Source: Thermohalobaculum sp951813525 (GTDB lineage Bacteria > Pseudomonadota > Alphaproteobacteria > Rhodobacterales > Rhodobacteraceae). Taken from it: a stretch of DNA of 64,000 nt. The notes beneath the pieces were generated by a model, which saw nothing but the letters and a program-made list of their open reading frames with translations, had not been told where the DNA came from and ran no database searches. The stretch covers positions 1,240,001 through 1,304,000 of the forward strand of contig CATOTJ020000002.1 in assembly GCA_951813525.2 (NCBI GenBank), read 5' to 3'. This document shows positions 34,612 through 44,018 of this stretch, in pieces; positions within the stretch are counted from its first letter, which is position 1, and each line of letters starts with the position of its first letter. Made by a program: the position numbers and the translations under genes.

Positions 34612-35460
34612 ATGTGGCAGAAATCGGGCAGATTGAGCCGCCTTGCCAGAATTGGCGTTCTGGTTGCAGGGGGAATCGCTGTTTTCGGCTTCAGCGGCTT
34701 CGAATCGCCTGCCGAGGGGAAGTTCCTGAAAAACGGCGTTCGAAAGGGCGACCGGTCCTCGATGACGGTCATACGCCGTCCTAACCGCGGCGCGAGGAAG
34801 CGAATTTTTGCGCCAGGAGAACGAAAGCCCAGCGCATCTCGTACGGCACGCGGCGGACGCGGCGCTCGAAAAGCATCGCATGGTTGGTTCTGGAAAATTC
34901 ACGCCACCGGCGTCGCCGCAGCCAGCTCAGCCCGGTTTGCAGCCGCCATGGCGACAATGGATGAACGACGCGCAGGCGGCAAGCGTATAGCGGATGTTGC
35001 GGATCTGCGCGAAATAATGACCTCCAACCGGGCCGAGATCGCGAAGGCTGCGCGCACCCACCGCGTCTCCGAAGCGTTGATCGTCGCCGTCATCGCGGTT
35101 GAGTCCCGCGGAAAATCAAAGGCGGTCAGCCCAAAGGGTGCCCAGGGCCTGATGCAGTTGATCCCGGCAACCGCCATCAGGTTCGGCGTCACCGACGCCT
35201 TCGACACGGGACAAAACATCAACGGCGGCGCCGCCTATCTTAGCTGGCTCTTAAACGAATTCCGCGGCGATCCGCTGCTGGCCTTGGCCGGGTACAACGC
35301 GGGGGAAGGTGCCGTCCGAAAGCACAAGGGCGTCCCACCCTTTTCAGAAACCCGGGACTACGTGGTCAAAGTTTTCGATGCCTTGTCCGCCGCGCAGGCG
35401 CTTTGCAAGGCGCCTTTGACCGGCCCGCGCCAGCGCTGCCTGGCGCCAGGTGAAGGCTGA
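34612..35460 (+). CDS. Lytic transglycosylase domain protein
   Basis: A 282-residue protein. An N-terminal hydrophobic stretch (LARIGVLVAGGIAVFGFSG) serves as signal or anchor; residues 50-95 are basic and low in complexity. The SLT domain follows: catalytic Glu in VIAVESRGKSKAVSPKGAQGLMQLIPATA, then NINGGAAYLSWLL and LALAGYNAGEGAVRKHKGVPPFSET. Such enzymes cleave peptidoglycan glycans, often to make room for pili; it stands next to the Flp pilin genes, divergently. Start supported by GAGGAG about 12 bases upstream. Confidence 0.92.
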   Translation: MWQKSGRLSRLARIGVLVAGGIAVFGFSGFESPAEGKFLKNGVRKGDRSSMTVIRRPNRGARKRIFAPGERKPSASRTARGGRGARKASHGWFWKIHATGVAAASSARFAAAMATMDERRAGGKRIADVADLREIMTSNRAEIAKAARTHRVSEALIVAVIAVESRGKSKAVSPKGAQGLMQLIPATAIRFGVTDAFDTGQNINGGAAYLSWLLNEFRGDPLLALAGYNAGEGAVRKHKGVPPFSETRDYVVKVFDALSAAQALCKAPLTGPRQRCLAPGEG

Positions 35461-35516
35461 CCCTTGCCCACCCGGCCCGACCTTCGTAGAGAGGTTCGGT
35501 TGCGCGGGGAGGAAGC

Positions 35517-36566
35517 ATGACGACGATTTTGGAAATCCGGCGGCCGGACGATTGGCACCTGCATTTGCGCGATACCGAGATGTTGAAGGGCATCATTGGC
35601 GCCAGCGCCGACCATATCGGCCGCGCGATCATCATGCCGAACCTGGTCCCGCCCGTTGTTACGACAAGCGACGCCCAAGCATATTTGGATCGAATTCAGA
35701 GCGCCCTGCCCGCAGACGCAGCATTCAACCCATTAATGACCCTTTACCTCACCGAGACGACCGCGGCGGCGGACGTCGTCGAAGGCGCGGCCAGTGGTCT
35801 GATCCACGCGGTCAAGCTCTACCCTGCGGGTGCCACCACAAACTCAGATTCTGGCGTACGCAGTTTCGATCTGGTGACAAGTGTGCTGGAACGGATGGCT
35901 GAAATCGGACTGCCACTGTGCGTTCATGGCGAGGTGACGGACCCAGAGATTGACATATTCGATCGGGAGGCCGTGTTCATTGACCGAATTCTCGACCCGC
36001 TTCGTCGCCGGATCCCGGGGCTTCGTGTCATTATGGAGCATGTGACAACCGCAGACGGCGTCGAATACGTCCGGGACGGCGGTGACAATATCGCAGCGAC
36101 TTTGACCACCCATCACCTGATCCTGAACCGCAATCATATCCTGGCTGGCGGTATCCGCCCCCATTACTATTGCCTGCCGGTTGCAAAGCGTGAACGCCAT
36201 CGCCAGGCGCTGGTGCAGGTCGCGACATCAGGCGATCCGAGTTTCTTTTCCGGAACGGACAGTGCGCCGCACACCGACCCGACCAAAGAAACCGCCTGTG
36301 GCTGCGCCGGGTGTTTCACCGCTCCGGTCAACCTGCCGTGTCTGGCGCATGTATTCGAAGACGCCGGTGCACTGGATCAGTTGGAAGCGTTCACCGGTTT
36401 GAACGGCGCGGCCTTTTACGGCTTGCCGGCGAACGAAGATCGCATTCGATTGGTTCGGCAAATTGCCGAATGGACGCCGGAGCCGAAAATCGAAACCGGG
36501 GCCGGTCCGGTCACAGTCTTTGATCCAGGTTTTCCCCTGCATTGGCAAATCGAGAGCACGCAATGA
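35517..36566 (+). CDS. pyrC: Dihydroorotase (class II)
   Basis: A 349-residue zinc amidohydrolase closing carbamoyl-aspartate to dihydroorotate in pyrimidine synthesis. WHLHLRD gives the first metal ligands, YPAGATTNSDSGV contains the carboxylated Lys region, and LCVHGEVTD, RVIMEHVTT and GTDSAPHTDPTKE carry the remaining ligands. Length equals E. coli PyrC. GGGGAGGA precedes the ATG. It overlaps pyrE by 4 bases (ATGA), forming a two-gene operon for consecutive steps. Confidence 0.96.
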   Translation: MTTILEIRRPDDWHLHLRDTEMLKGIIGASADHIGRAIIMPNLVPPVVTTSDAQAYLDRIQSALPADAAFNPLMTLYLTETTAAADVVEGAASGLIHAVKLYPAGATTNSDSGVRSFDLVTSVLERMAEIGLPLCVHGEVTDPEIDIFDREAVFIDRILDPLRRRIPGLRVIMEHVTTADGVEYVRDGGDNIAATLTTHHLILNRNHILAGGIRPHYYCLPVAKRERHRQALVQVATSGDPSFFSGTDSAPHTDPTKETACGCAGCFTAPVNLPCLAHVFEDAGALDQLEAFTGLNGAAFYGLPANEDRIRLVRQIAEWTPEPKIETGAGPVTVFDPGFPLHWQIESTQ

Positions 36567-37240
36567 GCGACGAGACCACTGGGCGCAAGGTCGCCCGTAT
36601 GCTTTTGGAAATCTCGGCTGTGCATTTCCGCACCGACCCGCCCTATACGCTGACCTCTGGCCTGGCCAGCCCGGTATATATCGACTGTCGAAAGCTTATT
36701 GCCTATCCGCGCATTCGCTTCGCCTGCATGGATATGGCCTGTGAAACGGTTGCCGACGCTGCCGGGTACGAACGCTTCGACGCAATCGCAGGCGGCGAGA
36801 CTGCCGGCATTCCATTCGCTGCGTGGATCGCCGAGCGCCTGGGCCTGCCGATGCTTTATGTGCGCAAAAAGCCAAAAGGGTTCGGCCGAAATGCCCGGAT
36901 CGAGGGCGATCTGAAGGAAGGTGCCCGGGTATTGCTGGTCGAAGACCTCACCACCGACGGCGGATCGAAGGTCAACTTTGTCGAAGCCATTCGGGAAGCA
37001 GGCGGTGAATGTGCCCACACGGTTGTCGTCTTTTTCTATGACGTCTTTGATGGCGTCCACGAAGGGTTGGCCAAGCATGGCCTGACCTTGCATTATCTGG
37101 CGACCTGGCGCGATGTCCTTGCCGAAGCCCGCGCAGGCGCGTTTTTCGAACCGGCAGTGATGGATCAGGTTGAAGCGTTCTTGGATGCGCCTCTGGACTG
37201 GTCCGAAAACAACGGCGGCAAGGCCGAAATATCGGTTTGA
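36563..37240 (+). CDS. pyrE: Orotate phosphoribosyltransferase
   Basis: A 225-residue type I phosphoribosyltransferase making OMP from orotate and PRPP. The PRPP loop is VLLVEDLTTDGGSK, and the pyrophosphate-binding region GGETAGIPFAAW precedes it. The ATG at 36563 lies in the pyrC stop (ATGA), which argues for translational coupling and against the earlier in-frame start. Converges with the antiporter gene 47 bases downstream. Confidence 0.96.
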   Translation: MSDETTGRKVARMLLEISAVHFRTDPPYTLTSGLASPVYIDCRKLIAYPRIRFACMDMACETVADAAGYERFDAIAGGETAGIPFAAWIAERLGLPMLYVRKKPKGFGRNARIEGDLKEGARVLLVEDLTTDGGSKVNFVEAIREAGGECAHTVVVFFYDVFDGVHEGLAKHGLTLHYLATWRDVLAEARAGAFFEPAVMDQVEAFLDAPLDWSENNGGKAEISV

Positions 37241-37287
37241 TGATCCGCGATGACGGGCTTGCTGGGGCGGGCCCTTTCACGCCGTGC

Positions 37288-39039
37288 TCAGAATTCCTTC
37301 AAATTGAACTCTTCGCGCATCTTTTCGAACCCGCCCAGCGCACCATATTCGCCCTGCAACCGTAAAAGCTGCCCATCGCGGCGCTTGAATTCGTCGATAA
37401 CCTCGTCCGCCGCGTCGCCATCACCCAATTTCTCCAGCGCCAGCCTGCCCATCGCCATACCGGATTCCATCATTTCGCGCACAACCACATCCGCCCCGGC
37501 TTTGCCGAGTTCCAGCTCGGCAAACCGGTCGAAGGCGCGGGCAAAAATCAGCAGATGCGGATAGCGGCGGCGCAGCTCCTTCGTGGCCTGCATTATCGTC
37601 GCAGGATCGTCGGCGCATAGGAACACCGCCCTTGCCCGGTCCGCCCCGACGATCTTCAAAGTATCGGCCCGGCGCAGATCGCCGAAAAACACGCGATTGC
37701 CGAAACTTCGCGCGATCCTGATACGGTCTGGGTTTGAATCGATCAGCACCAGTTCGTATCCACGAAGGCGCAGAACGCGGGCCACGACCTGTCCAAAGCG
37801 GCCGAACCCAGCAACGATAACCGGCCCGCCTTCGGATTGCTCGACCGTTTCGATCCCGTCCATATCGACGCGCCGTTCTGGACCCAGCCACGTCGCAAGA
37901 ACCATCGCCAACGGCGTTAGTGCCATTGTCAAGGTCACGATTGCCGTGAGAAGCGATGCCTTCTCGGCACCTAGCAGTCCGTTTCCGACTGTCACTGTGA
38001 ACAGAACGAAACCAAACTCGCCGCCTTGCGCCATGATGGCACCAATCTTGAGGCCGTCTCGCATCGACGACCCGAATGCCCGGGCCAACCCAACAATCAG
38101 TCCGCCCTTGACCACCATCAGCCCAAGTGCGCCGAGCAGAACCAGCGCTAAATTGTCCCAGATCAGGACAAAGGAGACGCTCATTCCGACCGCGAGGAAT
38201 AGCAGCCCCAAAAGCAGCCCACGGAATGGCTCGATATCTGCTTCCAGTTGGTGTCGAAACTCGCTTTCGGCCAACAGCACGCCGGCCAAGAACGCGCCCA
38301 TCGCCATTGAAAGCCCGACATATTGCATCAACAGCGCGGCACCAACGACAACCAGCAAAGCGGCGGCGGTGAAGATCTCGTCGGCCTTTGCGGCCGCAAT
38401 CAGATGGAATATTGGCCCCAGCGCATAGCGGCCGAACAGAATCAGGGCGATGATCGCGCCGACTGCTTTCAGCACCGCCAGCCATGCCGATCCATCAGAT
38501 CCATCACTGTAGGGTGCCAAAACCGCGGCCAATGCCAACAGCGGAACGATCGCCAGATCCTGAAACAACAGAATCGAAAATGCCCGGTCACCATAAGGTT
38601 TGGTCAGATCCCCTTTTTCGCGCAGGATCTGAACGACAAGGGCTGTGGACGAAAGTGCTAGTGCCCCACCCACAGCAATTGCCGCCTGCCATTCAATCCA
38701 CCCGCTGAACGCCAAGACCATCGCAACCGCCGCGCCGGTCAACAGGACCTCAATAAGACCCAGCCCGAAAATATCGGTCCTGAGGCGCCACAGCCGTGAC
38801 GGCTGCAATTCCAGTCCGATTACAAACAGCAACAGCACAACACCAAACTCAGCGAAATGCAGGGCCGATTCCGCCTCGGTGATAAATCCCGCCGCGTGCG
38901 GGCCGATTGCCGCCCCGGCGATCAAGTACCCGACGACCGATCCCAGGTGAAGCCGTTTGAACAAGGGCACAGCTATCACCGCTGCTCCAAGATATTTGGC
39001 AGCATCGACCAAGAATGGATCCAGTCCAGGGGCAGCCAT
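37288..39039 (-). CDS. CPA2-family cation:proton antiporter (Kef-type) with RCK domain
   Basis: A 583-residue inner-membrane K+/H+ antiporter-like protein. Residues 1-390 contain about 12 helices of the Na/H exchanger fold (GSVVGYLIAGAAIGPHAAGF; FGVVLLLFVIGLELQPSRLW). Residues 400-560 hold a TrkA-N/RCK NAD-binding domain (VIVAGFGRFGQVVARVLRLRG; ELVLIDSNPDRI). Resembles KefB/KefC of the glutathione-gated potassium efflux group, though no ancillary KefF/G subunit is nearby. GGAG precedes the ATG at 39039; the longer frame is rejected. Confidence 0.92.
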   Translation of the reverse strand: MAAPGLDPFLVDAAKYLGAAVIAVPLFKRLHLGSVVGYLIAGAAIGPHAAGFITEAESALHFAEFGVVLLLFVIGLELQPSRLWRLRTDIFGLGLIEVLLTGAAVAMVLAFSGWIEWQAAIAVGGALALSSTALVVQILREKGDLTKPYGDRAFSILLFQDLAIVPLLALAAVLAPYSDGSDGSAWLAVLKAVGAIIALILFGRYALGPIFHLIAAAKADEIFTAAALLVVVGAALLMQYVGLSMAMGAFLAGVLLAESEFRHQLEADIEPFRGLLLGLLFLAVGMSVSFVLIWDNLALVLLGALGLMVVKGGLIVGLARAFGSSMRDGLKIGAIMAQGGEFGFVLFTVTVGNGLLGAEKASLLTAIVTLTMALTPLAMVLATWLGPERRVDMDGIETVEQSEGGPVIVAGFGRFGQVVARVLRLRGYELVLIDSNPDRIRIARSFGNRVFFGDLRRADTLKIVGADRARAVFLCADDPATIMQATKELRRRYPHLLIFARAFDRFAELELGKAGADVVVREMMESGMAMGRLALEKLGDGDAADEVIDEFKRRDGQLLRLQGEYGALGGFEKMREEFNLKEF

Positions 39040-39200
39040 ATTTTCTCCGTTCCTAGTCCCGTTGATGGTGACCCGCATTCGGTGAAACGACAACCCCCGG
39101 GATCAACCGAGCCATCCGGTTTGATCACCGCAGGGGGTGACGTCCGTACCCCTTACCGCTATAGGGCAGCCTCGCATTTTGAAATCGACCGGAGGCCACG

Positions 39201-40922
39201 ATGGCCCGCATCCTGATCACATCCGCACTGCCATACATCAATGGCGTTAAGCATCTGGGTAATCTGATCGGCAGCCAACTGCCAGCAGACGCATATGCGC
39301 GGTTTATGCGGATGCAGGGGCACGAGGTTTTGCTGATTTGTGCGACAGATGAACATGGCACACCTGCCGAATTGGCCGCGGCGAAAGAAGGCGAGCCGGT
39401 CGCCGAATACTGCGCCCGGCTCTGGCAGATTCAAAAAGATCTGGCAGATGGATTTCGCCTATCGTTCGACCATTTTGGACGCTCGTCTTCCGATCGGAAC
39501 CACAACCTGACGCAACACTTGGCAGGTCGTCTTGCGGATGCAGGGTTGATCGAGGAAGTTTCTGAAAAGCAGGTATATTCGCATACAGATGGCCGATTTT
39601 TGCCCGATCGCTATATCATCGGCACCTGCCCCAATTGCGGTGATACCAACGCCCGGGGCGATCAGTGCGAGAACTGCACCAAACAACTGGACCCCACCGA
39701 CCTGATCGAACCGCGTTCGGCCATCTCGGGCGCGACGGATCTGGAGATTCGGGAAACCAAGCATCTTTACCTGTGCCAATCGGCCATGCGCGACCGGTTG
39801 CGCGATTGGATCAATACCAAAACGGATTGGCCGGTCCTTTCGACGTCGATTGCGCTGAAATGGCTCGACGACGGCGACGGTTTACAGGACCGGGGCATAA
39901 CCCGCGATCTCGACTGGGGTATTCCCGTGCGCCGCGGGAATGCCGACTGGCCCGGCATGGAGGGCAAGGTTTTCTACGTCTGGTTCGATGCGCCGATCGA
40001 ATACATCGCGGCCACGGCCGAGTGGTCAGATGAGACCGGCCAAGGCGATGCCGCCTGGGAACGGTGGTGGCGCGAGGACAAGGGCGCTGACGACGTCCGC
40101 TATGTTCAATTCATGGGCAAGGACAACGTGCCTTTCCACACTCTGTCATTCCCGTCGACCATGAAGGGGGCGAATTTCGACGGCAACGAGCCCTGGAAAC
40201 TGGTCGATTATATCAAGTCGACCAATTGGCTGAACTATGAAGGCGGGAAATTCTCGACCTCACAAGGTCGCGGCGTCTTCATGGATGCGGCCCTCGATTT
40301 GCTGCCGCCGGATTACTGGCGTTGGTGGCTGCTTGCGAACATACCCGAGACCTCCGACACTGACTTCACATGGGAAAGCTTCCAGACAGGTGTGAACAAG
40401 GACCTGGCGGATGTGCTGGGCAACTTCGTCAGCCGCGTCACCAAATTTTGCCGATCGAAGTTTGATGAAACTGTTCCGCCGGGTGACTATGGCCCGGCCG
40501 AGCAGACACTGATTGCCGACCTGAGCGGTCGTGTTGCCGCCTACCACCGGCATTGGGAAGCCATCGAAATCCGAAAAGCAGCCGCTGAACTGCGCGCAAT
40601 CTGGGTTCTGGGCAACGAATACCTGCAAACCCAGGCGCCTTGGGCCGTCTTCAAGGAAGACGAAGCCCGAGCAGGCGTGATCGTCCGTGCGGGCCTCAAT
40701 CTGGCGCGCCTCTATGCCTTGTTATCGCTGCCCTTTATTCCCGATGCTGCCGAAGCAACGCTTACCTCTCTGAACGCAGAAGGGCGTGCTTGGCCCGAGA
40801 ATATCGCCGAAGAAATGGAAGTATTGACACCCGGCCATGGCTTTTCCGTGCCGGAAAATCTGTTTGCCAAGATTACAGACGATGCCCGGCAGGAAATGTC
40901 GGCCAAATTCGCCGGAGCTTGA
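39201..40922 (+). CDS. metG: Methionyl-tRNA synthetase
   Basis: A 573-residue class I synthetase. HIGH-equivalent region ITSALPYINGVKHLGN, zinc knuckle CPNCGDTNARGDQCENC (single knuckle), and the KMSKS equivalent GGKFSTSQGRG, where KFSTS replaces KMSKS as in related proteins. It has no C-terminal dimerisation domain. GGAGGCC stands 5-6 bases before the ATG. Downstream (40923-41077) is a short gap with no visible terminator. Confidence 0.97.
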   Translation: MARILITSALPYINGVKHLGNLIGSQLPADAYARFMRMQGHEVLLICATDEHGTPAELAAAKEGEPVAEYCARLWQIQKDLADGFRLSFDHFGRSSSDRNHNLTQHLAGRLADAGLIEEVSEKQVYSHTDGRFLPDRYIIGTCPNCGDTNARGDQCENCTKQLDPTDLIEPRSAISGATDLEIRETKHLYLCQSAMRDRLRDWINTKTDWPVLSTSIALKWLDDGDGLQDRGITRDLDWGIPVRRGNADWPGMEGKVFYVWFDAPIEYIAATAEWSDETGQGDAAWERWWREDKGADDVRYVQFMGKDNVPFHTLSFPSTMKGANFDGNEPWKLVDYIKSTNWLNYEGGKFSTSQGRGVFMDAALDLLPPDYWRWWLLANIPETSDTDFTWESFQTGVNKDLADVLGNFVSRVTKFCRSKFDETVPPGDYGPAEQTLIADLSGRVAAYHRHWEAIEIRKAAAELRAIWVLGNEYLQTQAPWAVFKEDEARAGVIVRAGLNLARLYALLSLPFIPDAAEATLTSLNAEGRAWPENIAEEMEVLTPGHGFSVPENLFAKITDDARQEMSAKFAGA

Positions 40923-41077
40923 CCCATCGTTATGCATCGGGCACCGCTCCCACCACCCGGGCGTTACTTTTGGCCCTGAGCACAATTTTTACGCGGCGAG
41001 GCGCCCTTTGCGATGGTCCGGCTCAATCCCGTCGCGCAAAGGATGAAAATCAACCAGCAAGTGACTAGATTGTAAGC

Positions 41078-42337
41078 ATGTCACATTCAACAATGATCGC
41101 CGAAACGGAAACCTGGCTGGTTCGCAAAGCGCTCGGCGATCCGGATATCCGGACGCTGTTCGAAAATCTTTGCAATCGACTGCGCGGCTACGGCATTCCA
41201 CTGGAACGTGCCGCCCTCAGTTGGCCGACCCTCCACCCGCTCTTCCGCGCCGAACAAGCCTTCTGGTATCCAGATAAGGGCGCTGATCTGGAACAATATT
41301 CACACGCCTCGGAAGACAGCGAACGATGGTTGAAAAGCCCGTTCCACCATATGCTGACGCACCATCTTGATACCCTTCGTCGCCCGCTGGTCGGGCCTGC
41401 CGCAGTTCTGGATTTTGACGTTCTGATAACCTTTCAAGACGAGGGCTATACTGACTATCTCCTGACCTCGACCGCCTTTCACATTGCCGAGACAACAAAA
41501 TTCTCGGGTGGCCGCAGCGGGATCATGTCCAGCTGGATGACAAAGCGTGAAGGCGGCTTCACCGATGATGACATCGGCGCGCTAAAGCGAATTCAGACCA
41601 TTTTTGCGATCGCCTGCCGTGCCTCGATCCAGCGCCGGGTAATGGGCAACATCGTTGACGCCTATCTGGGCCCAACCGCTGGCCATCAGGTCTTGGGCGG
41701 CGAGATCCGTCGCGGCGACGGCGCAAGAATCCCAGCCGTCGTTTGGTTCTCGGATCTACGCAGTTCAACCCGGCTGTCGGACACCATGGACCCGGACAGC
41801 TATCTTCAACTCTTGAACCGTTATTACGAATGCACTGCCCAACCGGTGATCGATAACGGTGGCGAGATCTTGAATTTTGTCGGTGATGGCGTCCTTGCCA
41901 TCTTCCCAATTGAAGAAGAATGCCCCAAAGCCGCGGCATCCCGCGCCGAGACCGCAGCGCGCCAAGCACTCGACTTGGGTGAAGAGGCCAAAATTACCGG
42001 CACACCTGGAAACGCGCCGTTGAACTTTGGGATCGGCCTGGCAATCGGTGAGGTCATGTTCGGCAATATCGGGGTTCAGCAAAGGTTGGCTTTCAGCGGG
42101 ATCGGGAAGGTCGTCAATACTGTGACGCGGGTCGAAAGCGCGACGAAGCGGCTCGGTCACTCCGTCCTCGCATTGGGCGAGTTTGCCCGTGTCGCTCCGG
42201 GCAAATGGGAAGAGGTCGGTGAGATCGGAATCGCCGATTTCGATCGATCCTTGGCGGTCTTCACACCAACCGACCTGAAGGCCGACCAGCCCAAAAATGC
42301 ACCTGTACCCGAACAGATTTCGGCCCCGGTTAAGTAG
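41078..42337 (+). CDS. Class III adenylate/guanylate cyclase domain protein
   Basis: A 419-residue soluble protein with no membrane segment. Residues 1-200 form an unrecognised sensor-like region (LENLCNRLRGYGIPLERAALS; PAVLDFDVLITFQDEGYTDY-like). Residues 215-400 are the cyclase catalytic domain: VWFSDLRSSTRLSD supplies the first metal Asp, NFVGDGVLAIFPIEEE the second, and GIGLAIGEVMFGNIGVQQRLAF is the characteristic strand. The Lys/Asp adenine-selecting residues were not resolved. Probably makes cAMP. The last codons lie inside the terminator hairpin. Confidence 0.9.
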   Translation: MSHSTMIAETETWLVRKALGDPDIRTLFENLCNRLRGYGIPLERAALSWPTLHPLFRAEQAFWYPDKGADLEQYSHASEDSERWLKSPFHHMLTHHLDTLRRPLVGPAAVLDFDVLITFQDEGYTDYLLTSTAFHIAETTKFSGGRSGIMSSWMTKREGGFTDDDIGALKRIQTIFAIACRASIQRRVMGNIVDAYLGPTAGHQVLGGEIRRGDGARIPAVVWFSDLRSSTRLSDTMDPDSYLQLLNRYYECTAQPVIDNGGEILNFVGDGVLAIFPIEEECPKAAASRAETAARQALDLGEEAKITGTPGNAPLNFGIGLAIGEVMFGNIGVQQRLAFSGIGKVVNTVTRVESATKRLGHSVLALGEFARVAPGKWEEVGEIGIADFDRSLAVFTPTDLKADQPKNAPVPEQISAPVK

Positions 42338-42359
42338 TCAACCGGGGCCGGAAATTTTT
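42321..42359 (+). terminator. Intrinsic terminator overlapping the cyclase stop codon
   Basis: Perfect 11-bp stem CGGCCCCGGTT / AACCGGGGCCG (42321-42331, 42340-42350) with an 8-base loop that contains the TAG stop, followed by GAAATTTTTG. Nearly symmetric, so it may also stop minus-strand transcription from the convergent gene. Confidence 0.85.
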
Positions 42360-42378
42360 GCTTTGTGAACGGTGCGGA

Positions 42379-43977
42379 TCAGACCGGATCGCGGACCCAG
42401 ACCTCGACACGGCGATTGGCCGAGCGCCCGGTCGGTGACGTGTTACACCCGACCGGTGCAAGCTCGCCATAACCCTTAACGGTCAGCGTCGATCGGTTGA
42501 GCGCTCCAGCCTCAACCGAGGCGGCGAGAACATCGGCGACAACCTGCGCGCGCCGTGCGGACAACCCCCGGTTCAGGTCAAATTGACCAACCGAGTCTGT
42601 GAAGCCGATCAACATGACCTCTTTACCCTCGTAAACGCCGTCGGCGATGTCGCGGGCAAAATTCTCGGCAGCGCTCTGCGATACGGGGTCCAAAGTGCTT
42701 TCACCCGGCGTGAAGCGGAAGGTCGTCGAAAGACGCACTGCACTTTTGACGTCAATCACGAAGTCACGCAAACCCTGCAGTGAAACCTCTTCCTCGCCGG
42801 TCATCGCGTGAACAATGCGGGCGCCCTGGTTGTTGATAAGCGCCGTTTCGACCTCGAGGCTGACAAATCCCGCTTCGACGATCAGAGCTTGCGCCTCGCC
42901 CGATCTTGCAAACTCGATAAGGTTCCGCGCGTGCGCAGCCATGTTCTCACGCGGCGAATAAAGATAGAGGCGGCGTGACAGTGGATATTCACCGGTCTTG
43001 ATCGCAAATGTCGTCGGGAACGAGAGAATTCCGCATTCCTGGCGGATTGGCAGCGCTTTAGCAGCACGCTCATAGGCCGCGGCGGTCACCCCGACACCCC
43101 AAGGATCGCTGGAAACCGCATCAGAGATCGCGATATTCGACGTGAACCGGGTAGCCGATGGCGTTAACTGGACGCCGTAGGGCGCCATAACCGACGAAAT
43201 GAACGTCTGGAACGTCCCGCTGTCCTCTGAACCAGCATAGATGTTGATCGCCTGATCAGGCCCACCCATCTGCGACCAATTCGTCATGGCGCCTGAGTAG
43301 ATCAGCGCCAGCTCTTCCAATGAAATCGACTGAATCGGGTTTGACTTGTGGGTCACGATCACCAAGCCGTCCAGGCCAATGACTGTCTCGGCTTCTGTAC
43401 CGCGCGGATCGGTCAGACCCGCGTTAAACATCGCAGGCATGTCCCGGTCGCGTGCGCGCCGCGAAGACATGCCAATATCGGCCACGCCGCCTGCCAGCGC
43501 CCGAAATCCGGTCGCCGAGCCCCTGGCTTGCAGCTCGATAGCCGCCATTTCTTCGCCGTTCTCGTGGATAATCCGAAGTGTGGTCTCGAAGGCATCCGAT
43601 CCGACCTCGGTGACCAATTCTGCATCCAAAGAATCGGCATATCCCTCGATCAACGCCTGCATTAACTCTCCGCCAATCGTGTTCGAACCATGGACACCGA
43701 ACTTAGCGCCGAAAAGCAGGTTCTGCGGACAGCCTTCGCCATCGCATTGGACCTGCAGGGCATCAATCTCCATGATACCCAGCGCCGTTTCGATGCGAAA
43801 CGACTTGCCGTTGAATTCCAGCAGCTTGCCACGCAACTGGGTGAAGCCATCAAATGATTTGAGCGTCACCACCGGCGTTTCGGTGTCCGACTGTGCTTTT
43901 GCCTGAACAGCCACTCCGGCGACGGCCATCGCCAGCACCGCCCCCCGAAGGAAGGATCGCATCGCCATTTGCACCAT
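42379..43977 (-). CDS. PstS-like substrate-binding domain fused to OmpA C-terminal domain
   Basis: A 532-residue envelope protein. Signal peptide (MRSFLRGAVLAMAVAGVAVQAKA), then a phosphate-type periplasmic binding domain (GSNTIGGELMQALIEGYADSL; VADIGMSSRRARDRDM; IYAGSEDSGTFQTFISSVM) and a C-terminal OmpA-like peptidoglycan-binding domain (GESTLDPVSQSAAENF; VMLIGFTDSVGQFDLNRGLSARRAQVV; TVKGYGELAPVGCN; RRVEVWV). The start at 43977 has GGGGGAT upstream; an ATG at 44019 overlapping the preceding stop (TGATG) is an alternative. Coupled to the 975-residue gene. It could tether a solute receptor to the wall; ligand unknown. Confidence 0.85.
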   Translation of the reverse strand: MVQMAMRSFLRGAVLAMAVAGVAVQAKAQSDTETPVVTLKSFDGFTQLRGKLLEFNGKSFRIETALGIMEIDALQVQCDGEGCPQNLLFGAKFGVHGSNTIGGELMQALIEGYADSLDAELVTEVGSDAFETTLRIIHENGEEMAAIELQARGSATGFRALAGGVADIGMSSRRARDRDMPAMFNAGLTDPRGTEAETVIGLDGLVIVTHKSNPIQSISLEELALIYSGAMTNWSQMGGPDQAINIYAGSEDSGTFQTFISSVMAPYGVQLTPSATRFTSNIAISDAVSSDPWGVGVTAAAYERAAKALPIRQECGILSFPTTFAIKTGEYPLSRRLYLYSPRENMAAHARNLIEFARSGEAQALIVEAGFVSLEVETALINNQGARIVHAMTGEEEVSLQGLRDFVIDVKSAVRLSTTFRFTPGESTLDPVSQSAAENFARDIADGVYEGKEVMLIGFTDSVGQFDLNRGLSARRAQVVADVLAASVEAGALNRSTLTVKGYGELAPVGCNTSPTGRSANRRVEVWVRDPV

Positions 43978-44018
43978 ATCCCCCATTTGCCAACCGCCCG
44001 GCATCGAACGCCGAGACA

